Part shown: in pieces, positions 53,741 through 62,375 of the stretch
Position numbering within the stretch: position 1 is the first letter of the stretch
How the letters are laid out: each line of letters starts with the position of its first letter
The notes under the pieces: model-generated
The model's input: only the letters and a program-made list of their open reading frames with translations
Told to the model about the DNA's origin: nothing
Databases searched by the model: none
Position numbers and translations under genes: made by a program
Assembly (NCBI RefSeq): GCF_004570575.1
Contig: NZ_SPPD01000002.1
Coordinates: forward strand, 162,107-226,106
Origin: Streptococcus cuniculi
GTDB lineage: Bacteria; Bacillota; Bacilli; Lactobacillales; Streptococcaceae
Direction: 5' to 3'
Length of the DNA: 64,000 nt

Positions 53741-55219
53741 TCAGCGCCTTTCCATGGAAAAGCTACTGGTTTCTAAAATTCGGTGGGCGCATTTTTGCTT
53801 TTGCTCCTCCAGATGGGCTATTTTCTCTTTTAAGGCTAGAAAATCGCTCGCATAGAGCCTTTTATGAAAAGAATACAGCGGCGTCTCTACCGAAACGGGT
53901 TCATCGGCTATCAGCAGGTCGTAGTCGTTTGAAGCTATATATGGCTCAATGACTACAGCGTAGGTTCGTTCAAATTTTCTTTGAAGTTGCCGTAACATCG
54001 GCTCTGCCAGAATCGGAGACTGGTAGGTCAGAAAACCAATCCGCACCACCACAGGCTGGACCTGACTGAGGTAGGAAAAGAGTTCTGCTAGACATGCCAC
54101 TTCTTCCTCCCGTTGAAACACTAGGCTGGCGACATGCGGCTGATAAAAGCGCTCTAGCACTGTTGACAATAGAGAGCGCGCATTGGCCAGAAAATAGGAA
54201 TTTTCTTGCATAAGCGGTAAGTCCAAGCTCCCTTTGAAGAAATAAACCCTGCCCAGTAATTGATTGAGATAGTACAAAATCGTTTCATGGATGGGGAGCG
54301 GATGACCAACTTCTGTGCGAATGGTCTGGTAACACCCGGTTGTCGCCTCCCGAATCGGTCCACCAAAGGCTAACATCCGCTCAATCTGCTGTGGAGCAAG
54401 GATGGTCTGGCTCACTAAAAAAGCAAACAGGCTCATCACTTCACCCTCACGGACAGTAGAGGGTTGGTATTGGTAGAGGGTGAGAGAAAAGGCGCGTAAT
54501 TTCTGATACCATTTCTGCTCCATATAGGGTTTCATCAGTTGAACCAGCTCTTGAAAATCGACATCCTGTGCCCGCATACGGCGCTGTGAAATCCCCAGCC
54601 AGAGCGACAATTGTAGAGCTTGGCGGGAATTGAATGTGGTATCAAAAAAGCGTTCAAAAAGCGGAAGATAGGTAGCACTCTGACGAAAAGTGGTCTCGTT
54701 CTTTAGACTAGAGAGCGTCTTGGTCTGAAGAAAAAGCTGGTAATAGAAATAGCGGATTTGCAACTCGCTTCCCTTGAGGCGACCATTTCGGATACTCATC
54801 TGAAAATCCTGCAATAGATGATTGAGCGCAGCCAATTGCCGATTGAGACTGGCTTCACTAATGAGGAGATGCTGCGCCAGCGCTTGAATGGCAAATTCTT
54901 CCTTCTCAAAAAGATAGAGCAAAATCTGATACTTGGTGCTAAACTGGCACAGATAGGCCAACCACTCCGTATGAAGTAAGGTATCTGTCCGCTGATGACT
55001 GACCTCTTCCTCTTTGATTGTGAGGGACAAGCCGAGTTTGCTTTGCCTTGCCTCTTCGTCAAAGGATTCGATATAGCGAGATAATGTGGTCCGTGACAAC
55101 TGCAATCGTTGACTGATTTCCTTTAAGGAGAGACTGGAGCGACTGTCTCTCAAATGCTCAACCAGAAGATAGATGGCCCGCTCTCTTTTTTCAAACAGAT
55201 CCTCAATTCTCATGAGCAT
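53741..55219 (-). CDS. Mga-like transcriptional regulator
   Basis: About 492 residues with an N-terminal winged helix (SSLSLKEISQRLQLSRTTLS, about 28-50), a second HTH (IQALAQHLLISEASLNRQLA) and a long helical middle part resembling PRD domains, ending in a region like the PTS EIIB fold (VVRIGFLTYQSPILAEPML). This is the domain plan of Mga/AtxA-type regulators. It overlaps the end of the flavoprotein gene by 17 nt and is co-transcribed with it, downstream of the glp operon promoter region on the same strand. Target genes are not known; the neighbouring flavoprotein or glp operon are candidates. Confidence 0.82.
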   Translation of the reverse strand: MLMRIEDLFEKRERAIYLLVEHLRDSRSSLSLKEISQRLQLSRTTLSRYIESFDEEARQSKLGLSLTIKEEEVSHQRTDTLLHTEWLAYLCQFSTKYQILLYLFEKEEFAIQALAQHLLISEASLNRQLAALNHLLQDFQMSIRNGRLKGSELQIRYFYYQLFLQTKTLSSLKNETTFRQSATYLPLFERFFDTTFNSRQALQLSLWLGISQRRMRAQDVDFQELVQLMKPYMEQKWYQKLRAFSLTLYQYQPSTVREGEVMSLFAFLVSQTILAPQQIERMLAFGGPIREATTGCYQTIRTEVGHPLPIHETILYYLNQLLGRVYFFKGSLDLPLMQENSYFLANARSLLSTVLERFYQPHVASLVFQREEEVACLAELFSYLSQVQPVVVRIGFLTYQSPILAEPMLRQLQRKFERTYAVVIEPYIASNDYDLLIADEPVSVETPLYSFHKRLYASDFLALKEKIAHLEEQKQKCAHRILETSSFSMERR

Positions 55220-56543
55220 TCTCCTCTTGGCGATGGAGGTAGAGCTGGCAGGCCTCGGTCACAATCGGAACCAGATTGGTATAGCGTGGCAAGCACAACC
55301 AACTTTGTTCGACCATCTCCTGAGCTGTCATGCCGTTTGAAATGGCGAGTGCCAAGGTATTCATTTGATGAATGTGGCGAGAAGTGGAAATCAGCTGTCC
55401 ACCTAAGAGACGACCATCTGCGCGTTGGACAATCAATTTAAAGGTCAACTCTTCTTTTTCCCACTGACTAAAAGGCGCTTGGACAGTCACAGTATCCACA
55501 TCTGTCCAGAGTTGAGCCTGACGTTCGGTCAGACCGACACTAGTAATATTGTAGCCAAAAAGGTGACTAGAAACAATGCGCTGTACTTCGTTTAAGGGGC
55601 GCCTTTTGGTTACTAAATTGTAAGCGACTAAACGCCCTGTCAAAATTGCATGATTGATGAGGGGAAGATAGGCCTTGCCAAAAAAGGCAAAGGGCAATTG
55701 AATCAAATCCCCAATCGCAAAGATATGGGGTTGACTGGTTTCCAAGTACTCATCTACAACAATCGTCTTATCGGGATTACAGTCTAGGATTTCTGCTACG
55801 ACATCTGTATTGGGTTGAAAATTGGTCGCAACCAGCAAATAATCCGCTTCGTAGCAGCCTTTTAAGGTATCAACCTTGACCTTATCACCGGCTAGCGACA
55901 GGCTAATTTTCTCTACAATTTCTGCCGTATGTAGGTCAATCTTGCGCTTTTTCAACTCTTCTTCAATACCGACCATTAAATCATCATCCACATATTTGGC
56001 TAAGGGTGATGTTTCTGCTTCAAACAGCGTCAGAGAAAAGGGGAGTTGACTGAGGGCATCGGCACTTTCTAGCCCAATCTGACCACCACCGATGATAATG
56101 ACAGACTCCGCTTCTTCTATCTTCTGCTGACTGTTCTGGGCATCTGAAAAATACTTGGACGATAACATCCGCTCTTGTAGCCTTTCATCTTCCACATCCC
56201 AGACTTGCCCTGCTCCCATGGCCAAAATCAGTGCATCATAGGCTTCTTCGACCACCTGATTTCCATGCTCAAGGATCAGCATTTGATGGTCAGCGTCTAG
56301 TTGAACGAGCTTGGTCTCTAGCCGAATATCAATGGTCGTCTGCTGAACCTGAGCCCACAATTCACTCCGCGCTTCTTCCAACTGCCCTAACTCGCCCTTT
56401 AGTTGCCAGTTGAAGACATTTGGAAAAAAGCCGACTTCCTTTTCCTTGTCGACTAATACAATCTGCGCATCAGGATAGAGCTGCCGACATTCCAAGGCGG
56501 CACTCATGCCTGCAAACGATGCTCCTACGATGATGATGTTCAT
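55203..56543 (-). CDS. Nox/CoA-disulfide-reductase-like flavoprotein without the redox cysteine
   Basis: 446 residues with FAD fold IIIVGASFAGMSAALECRQL, NAD fold SVIIIGGGQIGLESADALS, ATNFQPNTDV and IFAIGDLIQLPF, and the C-terminal dimer domain. In NADH oxidases and CoA-disulfide reductases the segment after the first FAD strand is SFLSCG with a catalytic Cys at about 42; here it is GFFPN with Asn42. The disulfide/sulfenic chemistry should be lost. It may be a plain NADH:acceptor or peroxide-forming oxidase. GGAGG upstream of ATG 56541-56543. Confidence 0.85.
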   Translation of the reverse strand: MNIIIVGASFAGMSAALECRQLYPDAQIVLVDKEKEVGFFPNVFNWQLKGELGQLEEARSELWAQVQQTTIDIRLETKLVQLDADHQMLILEHGNQVVEEAYDALILAMGAGQVWDVEDERLQERMLSSKYFSDAQNSQQKIEEAESVIIIGGGQIGLESADALSQLPFSLTLFEAETSPLAKYVDDDLMVGIEEELKKRKIDLHTAEIVEKISLSLAGDKVKVDTLKGCYEADYLLVATNFQPNTDVVAEILDCNPDKTIVVDEYLETSQPHIFAIGDLIQLPFAFFGKAYLPLINHAILTGRLVAYNLVTKRRPLNEVQRIVSSHLFGYNITSVGLTERQAQLWTDVDTVTVQAPFSQWEKEELTFKLIVQRADGRLLGGQLISTSRHIHQMNTLALAISNGMTAQEMVEQSWLCLPRYTNLVPIVTEACQLYLHRQEENAHEN

Positions 56544-56564
56544 AGCACTTCCTCCATTTTTCCT

Positions 56565-56593
56565 ATTATACCATAAAGTTGAAAGGGGTTACA
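56565..56593 (-). promoter_or_regulatory. Promoter of the flavoprotein-mga operon with operator motif
   Basis: Extended -10 TGGTATAAT (TATAAT at 56565-56570). The 12-mer TGTAACCCCTTT (56582-56593) lies in the -35/spacer zone. The same 12-mer occurs in the divergent GNAT promoter. Confidence 0.65.
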
Positions 56594-56653
56594 TCAACAA
56601 AACTCCTACTAATTATTCCAAGTTCTGTGCTACCTTTTTCCCACGTAAAAGAG

Positions 56654-56682
56654 TTGTAACCCCTTTGCATCAATGATATAAT
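56654..56682 (+). promoter_or_regulatory. Promoter of the GNAT gene with the same operator motif
   Basis: TTGTAA (56654-56659), 17-nt spacer, TATAAT (56677-56682). TGTAACCCCTTT (56655-56666) spans the -35 and the start of the spacer, in the same orientation relative to this promoter as in the divergent one. Confidence 0.7.
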
Positions 56683-56714
56683 AGCAACAAAACCACAGAG
56701 CTTAAGGTGAAAGA

Positions 56715-57233
56715 ATGCAAAAAGTGTATAAAGATGCAGAAATATACGAAATCCTTGATCAGGTCTCTGACCTGTATGATGAGATGTATCGCCATGAAAT
56801 TCAAGAATCCCATTCATTGAAAAGACGAATAGAAAATAGCCTTTCTTCAAATCTCCATCCGCTCATTATCACCGAGGAACTGGATGGTCAGCTGCTTGGC
56901 TTCTTATTTGACTTTGATTTTAAACCAGAAAATTGGTGGGCAAAACAGGTGGATAAAATTTTGCCTCCAAAGATGGACTGGTACCGCCACTCCTTTGAAT
57001 TGAATGAGCTCTGTGTCAAGGAACAGTATCGCAGAAAAGGTATCGGCTATCAGTTGATGGACTATTTGTCGTCAACCGACTTTGACTATATCTTACTAAG
57101 TGTAAGGAGTGCTAATACCAAGGCGATGTCATTGTATACGAGACTTGGCTATCAGGTTCTGCACGATCATTTTTATTTTGAAGGAGGGCATACTCTTTTT
57201 CATATCATGTATAGTGGATTGAGAAAGGAATAG
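56715..57233 (+). CDS. GNAT-family N-acetyltransferase
   Basis: 172 residues. ELNELCVKEQYRRKGIGYQL carries the acetyl-CoA loop (RRKGIG), followed by LLSVRSANTKAMSLYTRLGY. Substrate cannot be told; protein or antibiotic acetylation both occur in the family. The last eight codons and stop lie in the inverted-repeat element at 57211-57315, so its original C-terminus was probably different. Shares a promoter operator with the divergent flavoprotein gene. Confidence 0.85.
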   Translation: MQKVYKDAEIYEILDQVSDLYDEMYRHEIQESHSLKRRIENSLSSNLHPLIITEELDGQLLGFLFDFDFKPENWWAKQVDKILPPKMDWYRHSFELNELCVKEQYRRKGIGYQLMDYLSSTDFDYILLSVRSANTKAMSLYTRLGYQVLHDHFYFEGGHTLFHIMYSGLRKE

Positions 57234-57315
57234 GACAAGGCAGGGAGCTACAGATAGAACTGGCGTTCATCAAAGCGACTGAACGATGTCCTAACCTTTA
57301 TTCAATTCACTATAT
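57211..57315. repeat. Small inverted-repeat (MITE/BOX-like) element
   Basis: 28-nt terminal inverted repeats (57211-57238 and 57288-57315) match at 22 of 28 positions, both beginning TATAGTG. The interior has CAGATAGAACTG and GTTCATC, also found in the BOX-like element at 46871-46984. About 105 nt, no coding capacity of its own. Confidence 0.75.
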
Positions 57316-57343
57316 ACGGAAAATCATTGACCTCGCCATCAGA

Positions 57344-57402
57344 AAAACCGAATGCTTCAAGGAACATACTACTGTTCCTTTGAAACATTCGGTTATTTTT
57401 TA
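57344..57402. terminator. Bidirectional terminator between GNAT gene and ABC operon
   Basis: AACCGAATG, TT and AAGGAAC on the left pair with GTTCCTT, GAA and CATTCGGTT on the right, flanked by A- and T-tracts. About 20 pairs with one mismatch. Confidence 0.93.
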
Positions 57403-57417
57403 GAAATATGGTATCAA

Positions 57418-59163
57418 TCAAGCCTCTTTCATCATGCCTGCCTGCAATTGGTACATCTTATGATAAAGCCCTGCTTTTTCCAGCAACTCCTCATGCGTTC
57501 CACTTTCGATAATCTTGCCCTTGTCAAGAACGTAGATGCAGTTGGCGTCTTGAATAGTTGATAGACGGTGGGCAATAGCAATGGTTGTGCGTCCTTGACG
57601 CATTTTTTCCAGCGAATGCTGGACAATTTGCTCGGTTTCCGAGTCGATATTGGCTGTTGCCTCATCCAAAATCAAAATCTTAGGCTGACTTGCCACCGTC
57701 CTTGCAAAGGCAAGCAATTGTCGTTGACCTGTCGAAAAGCTACTGCCCCGCTCGGACACAGGGGACTTATAACCATCTGGTAATTTCTGAATGAATTGGT
57801 CGGCATCGACAAATGCTGCAGCTGCGCGCACTTCTTCATCGGAAATATCTTGGTACATCTTGATATTGGACTCGATTGTTCCGTGATAAAGAAAGGGATC
57901 TTGCAAGACAAGTCCAATCTTCTTGCGCAATTCTGCTTGTGAAAATTGACGAATATCCTGCCCGTCAATCAAGACCTGACCCGATTCAAATTCATAAAAG
58001 CGCATCAATACATTGATAATCGAAGATTTCCCAGAACCTGTTGCTCCGACAAAGGCAATCGTCTCTCCCTGCTTGACCTGAAAGGAAATGCCATCCAAAA
58101 TTCGCCGTTTCCCGTCATAGGAAAAAGACACCTCACGAAATTCGATAATGCCTTCCTCAATCTGTGCAGCACTCTTTCCTTGAACTGGTTCAAAACCGGT
58201 CTCGTCAATCAAGTCAAAAACTCGACCTGCCGACACCATAGAGGTCTGCAAGGTTGAAAAATTCTGCGTCACTTCAATCAGAGGGTCAAACAAGCGATTG
58301 ACATACTGGATAAAGGCATACATGAGCCCTGCTGAAATACCTATATTGAGACCGCGGAAACCAAAATAGGCCATTAAAAGTGCGTAGGCAAGGAGTTTCA
58401 AGAGTGACATGGCAGGTCGTAAAAATAGGCTATCGAGAGCCATCGAGCGGTTAGCATAGGCCACATGCTCTCGATTGATTTCCTCAAATTCTGCTTTCAA
58501 GCGCTCTTCCTGGCTAAAAGCCTGAATAATTCGAATCCCCTCGATACTTTCAGAGAGTTTGCTATTGATGTCACTCAAAAGACTTCTAGTCTTGGCAATG
58601 ACTGCAACGGATTTCTTGCGGTAGAGATTGACCAAGATAAAAATGACTGGCAGCAAAAGCGCCACTAAAGCTGTCAAGCGAACATCCAACATCAACATGG
58701 TGTAAAGGGTCACCGTAAAGATAAAAACGGCTGAGATAAAACTCGATAAAATACCTGAAAACATCTCCGAAATGGCCTCGGTATCGTTGGTAATTCGAGA
58801 GACAATCGAGCCAGCAGGTGTTCGGTCAAAATAAGCCATTCCTAACCGATCCATATTGGCAAAAGCATCCCTACGAATGTCACGCACAATGCTATAAGAA
58901 ACCTTGGCGAAAAAGAGATTTCCAAAATACTGAATAATGGTCTGCAAGACATACATCAGATAGTAACCGATTAAAAGCATAACTGCCGTCTGATTGACAT
59001 GGTCCAAATAATGGTCGATAAAATGAGAGGCAATCAGGGGAATGATATTTTTCACAACGGTTGTCAACAAGAGCAGACCAAGAGCAAGTACCGTCAGCCA
59101 TTTATAGGGCTTTAAATAGGTCAATAAGCGTTTAAAAACAATCCATTGATTCGTTTTTGTCAT
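57418..59163 (-). CDS. Heterodimeric ABC exporter subunit, LmrD/BmrD-like
   Basis: 581 residues: an N-terminal six-helix exporter domain and a C-terminal ATPase. Walker A VGATGSGKSSI and Walker B ILILDEATANIDSE with its catalytic glutamate are intact, but the signature is FSTGQRQ instead of LSGGQ. Together with the partner gene (degenerate Walker B, intact signature) this is the one-working-site design of LmrCD, BmrCD and related multidrug exporters. Overlaps the partner by 32 nt. Substrate unknown. Confidence 0.87.
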   Translation of the reverse strand: MTKTNQWIVFKRLLTYLKPYKWLTVLALGLLLLTTVVKNIIPLIASHFIDHYLDHVNQTAVMLLIGYYLMYVLQTIIQYFGNLFFAKVSYSIVRDIRRDAFANMDRLGMAYFDRTPAGSIVSRITNDTEAISEMFSGILSSFISAVFIFTVTLYTMLMLDVRLTALVALLLPVIFILVNLYRKKSVAVIAKTRSLLSDINSKLSESIEGIRIIQAFSQEERLKAEFEEINREHVAYANRSMALDSLFLRPAMSLLKLLAYALLMAYFGFRGLNIGISAGLMYAFIQYVNRLFDPLIEVTQNFSTLQTSMVSAGRVFDLIDETGFEPVQGKSAAQIEEGIIEFREVSFSYDGKRRILDGISFQVKQGETIAFVGATGSGKSSIINVLMRFYEFESGQVLIDGQDIRQFSQAELRKKIGLVLQDPFLYHGTIESNIKMYQDISDEEVRAAAAFVDADQFIQKLPDGYKSPVSERGSSFSTGQRQLLAFARTVASQPKILILDEATANIDSETEQIVQHSLEKMRQGRTTIAIAHRLSTIQDANCIYVLDKGKIIESGTHEELLEKAGLYHKMYQLQAGMMKEA

Positions 59164-60898
59164 TTGGCACTCCCTCCATTTCTAGCTGCTGTGAAGCGTA
59201 GGTTTCCGCATACCAGCCACCTTGCGCAAGCAATTCCTCATGGCGACCACGCTCGATGATTTTTCCGCCCTGCATGACCAAAATTAAGTCCGCATGGACA
59301 ACTGCCGACAAGCGGTGGGCAGAGATAATCGTTGTCTTAGCTTGTCTTGTTTCCTTGAGATTTTCAATAATCGCATACTCAGTTTTAGCATCGACTGCCG
59401 ACAAGGAATCGTCCAAGATTAAAATTTCTGGATTTAAAATCATGGCACGGCTCATGGCAATCCGCTGTTTTTGACCGCCTGACAAGGACACACCCTTTTC
59501 ACCGATGACGGTGTCAAAGCCTTCTGGCATAGCTACAATATCTTCATAGACCTGAGATAATTTTGTCGCTTCTTCTACTCTTTCTCGTGACAAGTCAGGA
59601 TTACCAAAGCGAACATTTTCTAAAATCGTCGTCGCAAATAAGAACTGATCCTGCGGGACATAGCCGATGAGCTGGCGCAAGTCAGACAGGCGATAGTCCC
59701 GAATATCGTGACCGTTGAGACTGATGCTTCCAACTGTCACATCATGTTCTCGTAACAGCAGCTTAATCAAGCTGGTCTTACCAGAGCCGGTCTGTCCCAC
59801 CAAACCCAAGGTCTGACCTTTTTCCAAGGCAAACTGAATATCAGAAAGTGTTTCTGTCTCTTCATAGCCGAACTGTTCCACATCATAGACCAAGCGTCCG
59901 TTTTTTACAACTTCAACAGGGAGACTGGCTTCTTTGACATCTGATTCTTGAGCGAGCAAGGCCTCAATCCGCTCATAGGAGACACGCCCGCGCTGCACCA
60001 TATTAAAGAGAAATCCGACCGCCATCAAGGGCCAGACCAACATGTCCAGATAGGTCACAAAAGTCACCAAATCCCCGACCGTCACTTGGTTTTGCGCAAT
60101 CATAAAAGCACCAACTGTCAAGGTCAAGACGTATGAAGCTCCGATAAAGAGCAAGACCAAGGGGTCAAACATGACATCGTATTTCATGGTGCGCATGTTT
60201 TTAGCAAAGGTCATCTCATTGACTTCCTGAAACGCCACTATTTCTGCGTCCTGATAGCCGAAGGATTTGGTCACCTTAATCCCCGCTACGCTCTCTTGCA
60301 CCTTATTGTTCAATTCCGAAAAAGCTGCCTGGGATTCTTTAAAGGTTTCATGGGTTTTACGACCTAACTTGCTGGTTGCAAGCGCCATAAATGGTAGCGG
60401 AATCACTGCAATCAAGGTCATCTGCCAAGAAATGGTGAAAAACATGGTCACCAAAGTTACCAAGGCTGTAATCGAAGCATCGACTGCCGACATGACACCT
60501 CCGCCCGCCAGACGGGTCAAAGAGTTAATATCATTGGTCGCATGCGCCATCAAATCCCCTGTTCGGTATTTCTGATAAAAGGACGGAGACATCTTAGTAA
60601 AATGCTCAAATAGACGATAGCGAATGATTTGGCCCAAACGATAGGAAGTACCTAAAATATACATCCGCCAAATGTAGCGTAAACCATACATAGCAAAGGC
60701 TGCTAGCACTAAATACAAAAGTTGCAAAAGTAGGTCTGTCCTCGTCAAATTCCCACGTGTAATCGCATCAATGACCTGCCCCATAATTTTGGGTGGAATC
60801 AAATTTAAAACAGCGACTAAACTCAAAGAAACAATTCCAATGAGATATCGCCGTTTTTCTTCCTTAAAAAACCACCAGAGATTCTTAATAATCGACAT
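59132..60898 (-). CDS. Heterodimeric ABC exporter subunit, LmrC/BmrC-like
   Basis: 588 residues, same architecture as its partner. Walker A VGQTGSGKTSL and signature LSGGQKQRIAMSR are canonical, but the catalytic glutamate after Walker B is aspartate (ILILDDSLSAVD). That substitution is typical of the C-type half of LmrCD/BmrCD exporters. First exporter gene downstream of the MerR regulator (85-nt gap), so expression is probably under its control. Confidence 0.87.
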   Translation of the reverse strand: MSIIKNLWWFFKEEKRRYLIGIVSLSLVAVLNLIPPKIMGQVIDAITRGNLTRTDLLLQLLYLVLAAFAMYGLRYIWRMYILGTSYRLGQIIRYRLFEHFTKMSPSFYQKYRTGDLMAHATNDINSLTRLAGGGVMSAVDASITALVTLVTMFFTISWQMTLIAVIPLPFMALATSKLGRKTHETFKESQAAFSELNNKVQESVAGIKVTKSFGYQDAEIVAFQEVNEMTFAKNMRTMKYDVMFDPLVLLFIGASYVLTLTVGAFMIAQNQVTVGDLVTFVTYLDMLVWPLMAVGFLFNMVQRGRVSYERIEALLAQESDVKEASLPVEVVKNGRLVYDVEQFGYEETETLSDIQFALEKGQTLGLVGQTGSGKTSLIKLLLREHDVTVGSISLNGHDIRDYRLSDLRQLIGYVPQDQFLFATTILENVRFGNPDLSRERVEEATKLSQVYEDIVAMPEGFDTVIGEKGVSLSGGQKQRIAMSRAMILNPEILILDDSLSAVDAKTEYAIIENLKETRQAKTTIISAHRLSAVVHADLILVMQGGKIIERGRHEELLAQGGWYAETYASQQLEMEGVPNDKNESMDCF

Positions 60899-60983
60899 GA
60901 GTTTCCTTTCTATTACTGCTTTCTCCTGCTGCTGTATTGCATAACATGAGGCATACAGTTCCTGCCAAGGTTACTTTCCTTTT

Positions 60984-61358
60984 TCAACTACTGCTTATAT
61001 TTTTGACGATGACACTCTCATAATGAGCTATCTTACCGTCCAGACGGCTGATAGCTGAAAGCAACTCCTCAGCCTTTTTCTGCAATTTTTCACGCTCCGC
61101 AACCAGAATCGCACAGCGTTCTTCAAGATGCGCTTCCTCTCCGTCTTGACATAGACCGATATAGTCAATCAGGCTCTCAACTGAGACTCCAGCACTCCGA
61201 AAACAACGGACAAATTCTAAGGCTGCCAAATCTTGCTCATCAAAGTCGCGGATACCTGCACTGGTACGCCCGATACGTGGAATCAAGCCAATCCGTTCAT
61301 AGTAGCGAATCGTATCACTTGACACCCTTAGTAGTTCACTAGCTTTCTTGATGTTCAT
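60984..61358 (-). CDS. MerR-family regulator
   Basis: 124 residues from ATG 61356-61358 (AGGAG eight nt upstream); the frame runs 11 codons further without support. N-terminal MerR helix-turn-helix (KKASELLRVSSDTIRYYERI) and GLIPRIGRTSAGIRDF wing, then a coiled-coil dimer helix (AEREKLQKKAEELLSAISRL). No cysteine cluster for metal sensing. Resembles the NmlR/AdhR branch. Its promoter holds a matching operator in a 19-nt spacer, so it most likely regulates itself and the exporter genes behind it. Confidence 0.88.
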   Translation of the reverse strand: MNIKKASELLRVSSDTIRYYERIGLIPRIGRTSAGIRDFDEQDLAALEFVRCFRSAGVSVESLIDYIGLCQDGEEAHLEERCAILVAEREKLQKKAEELLSAISRLDGKIAHYESVIVKNISSS

Positions 61359-61382
61359 ACTCTGGCTCCTCTCTTTCCTCCT

Positions 61383-61413
61383 AGTATACATCTTAGAGTG
61401 TACTCCAAGTCAA
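61383..61413 (-). promoter_or_regulatory. MerR-type promoter and operator
   Basis: TTGACT (61408-61413) and TATACT (61383-61388) are separated by 19 nt, the over-long spacing MerR activators correct by DNA twisting. The dyad CTTGGAGTACACTCTAAG (61392-61409) fills the spacer and matches NmlR/AdhR-type operators. Confidence 0.85.
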
Positions 61414-61423
61414 ATCGGAGAAG

Positions 61424-61452
61424 AAAAACCCTAAAATAGTCATTTCAGAGTT
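61424..61452 (-). terminator. Terminator of the asd-dapA operon
   Basis: AACTCTGAAAT and ATTTTAGGGTT pair over 11 positions (two G-U) around GACT, then TTTC. Lies just after dapA and just before the MerR promoter. Confidence 0.7.
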
Positions 61453-61462
61453 CCCTTCTCTA

Positions 61463-62344
61463 TTATTTCTCCAACGCTTCAATAATCACTTTGGCTTCTT
61501 CCTCCGTACAAGCAACTAGCGGTAAGCGCAATGGTCCTACTTCAAATCCTTGGTGGTTAAGGACTGCTTTCAGCGGTGCAGGGCTAGTCGTTGAAAAGAG
61601 GGCATCCACCTTCGGTAACAACTTGCGTTGGATACTCGCTGCCTCTGCCACCTTTCCTTTATCCAAAGCCTCAAACATGGCATGAAAGTCATCCCCATTG
61701 GTGTGGGCTGCAACACTAATCACACCTTGAGCTCCCAGTGCCTTAGCATAGAAAGCCTCTCCGTCCTCTCCTGTGTAAACCAGAAAATCTTCAGGGGCAT
61801 TTTCCACGAGATGCGCGATACTGGCTACACCTGTACAGTCTTTAATCGCAATGATATTGGGATGTTGCGCCAAGCGAAGAGAGGTTTCCACTGTCAAGCC
61901 TGCTACGGTGCGCCCAGGTACATTATAGACAATAATTGGCAAACTGCTGGCATCCGCAATCGCCTTGTAGTGCTGATAAAGCCCTTCTTGCGTTGGTTTG
62001 TTGTAATAAGGTGTAACAGCAAGACCAGCCGCAAAACCACCAAAGGATGCGACCTCCCGTGCAAATGCAATCGAATCCCTCGTATCATTGGTTCCAATCC
62101 CTGTAATCAAGGGCACACGACCGTCCACAATCCGCCGGACTTCCGCAAAGAGTTCCAACTCTTCCTCGTGGGTCAGCGTTGGGCTTTCTCCCGTTGTCCC
62201 CGCCAAAATCAAGCCTTCTGTATGGTGGGCAAGGAGGTGTTCAATCAACTTAGGCAATGCCTTAAAGTTGATACTTCCATCTTCATAAAAAGGCGTCACA
62301 AGCGCCGTAATAATGCGTGCATTTCTCAAATCCTCTAATGACAT
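61463..62344 (-). CDS. dapA: 4-hydroxy-tetrahydrodipicolinate synthase DapA
   Basis: 293 residues from ATG 62342-62344, behind AGGAGG. Class-I aldolase barrel; the Schiff-base lysine is in IIAIKDCTG and the tyrosine in [25 protein letters not shown] is also conserved. Condenses pyruvate with aspartate semialdehyde, first step of the lysine/diaminopimelate branch. 31 nt after asd. Confidence 0.95.
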   Translation of the reverse strand: MSLEDLRNARIITALVTPFYEDGSINFKALPKLIEHLLAHHTEGLILAGTTGESPTLTHEEELELFAEVRRIVDGRVPLITGIGTNDTRDSIAFAREVASFGGFAAGLAVTPYYNKPTQEGLYQHYKAIADASSLPIIVYNVPGRTVAGLTVETSLRLAQHPNIIAIKDCTGVASIAHLVENAPEDFLVYTGEDGEAFYAKALGAQGVISVAAHTNGDDFHAMFEALDKGKVAEAASIQRKLLPKVDALFSTTSPAPLKAVLNHQGFEVGPLRLPLVACTEEEAKVIIEALEK

Positions 62345-62375
62345 TTTCTTCCTCCTAAGTGATGACATGATTGGT

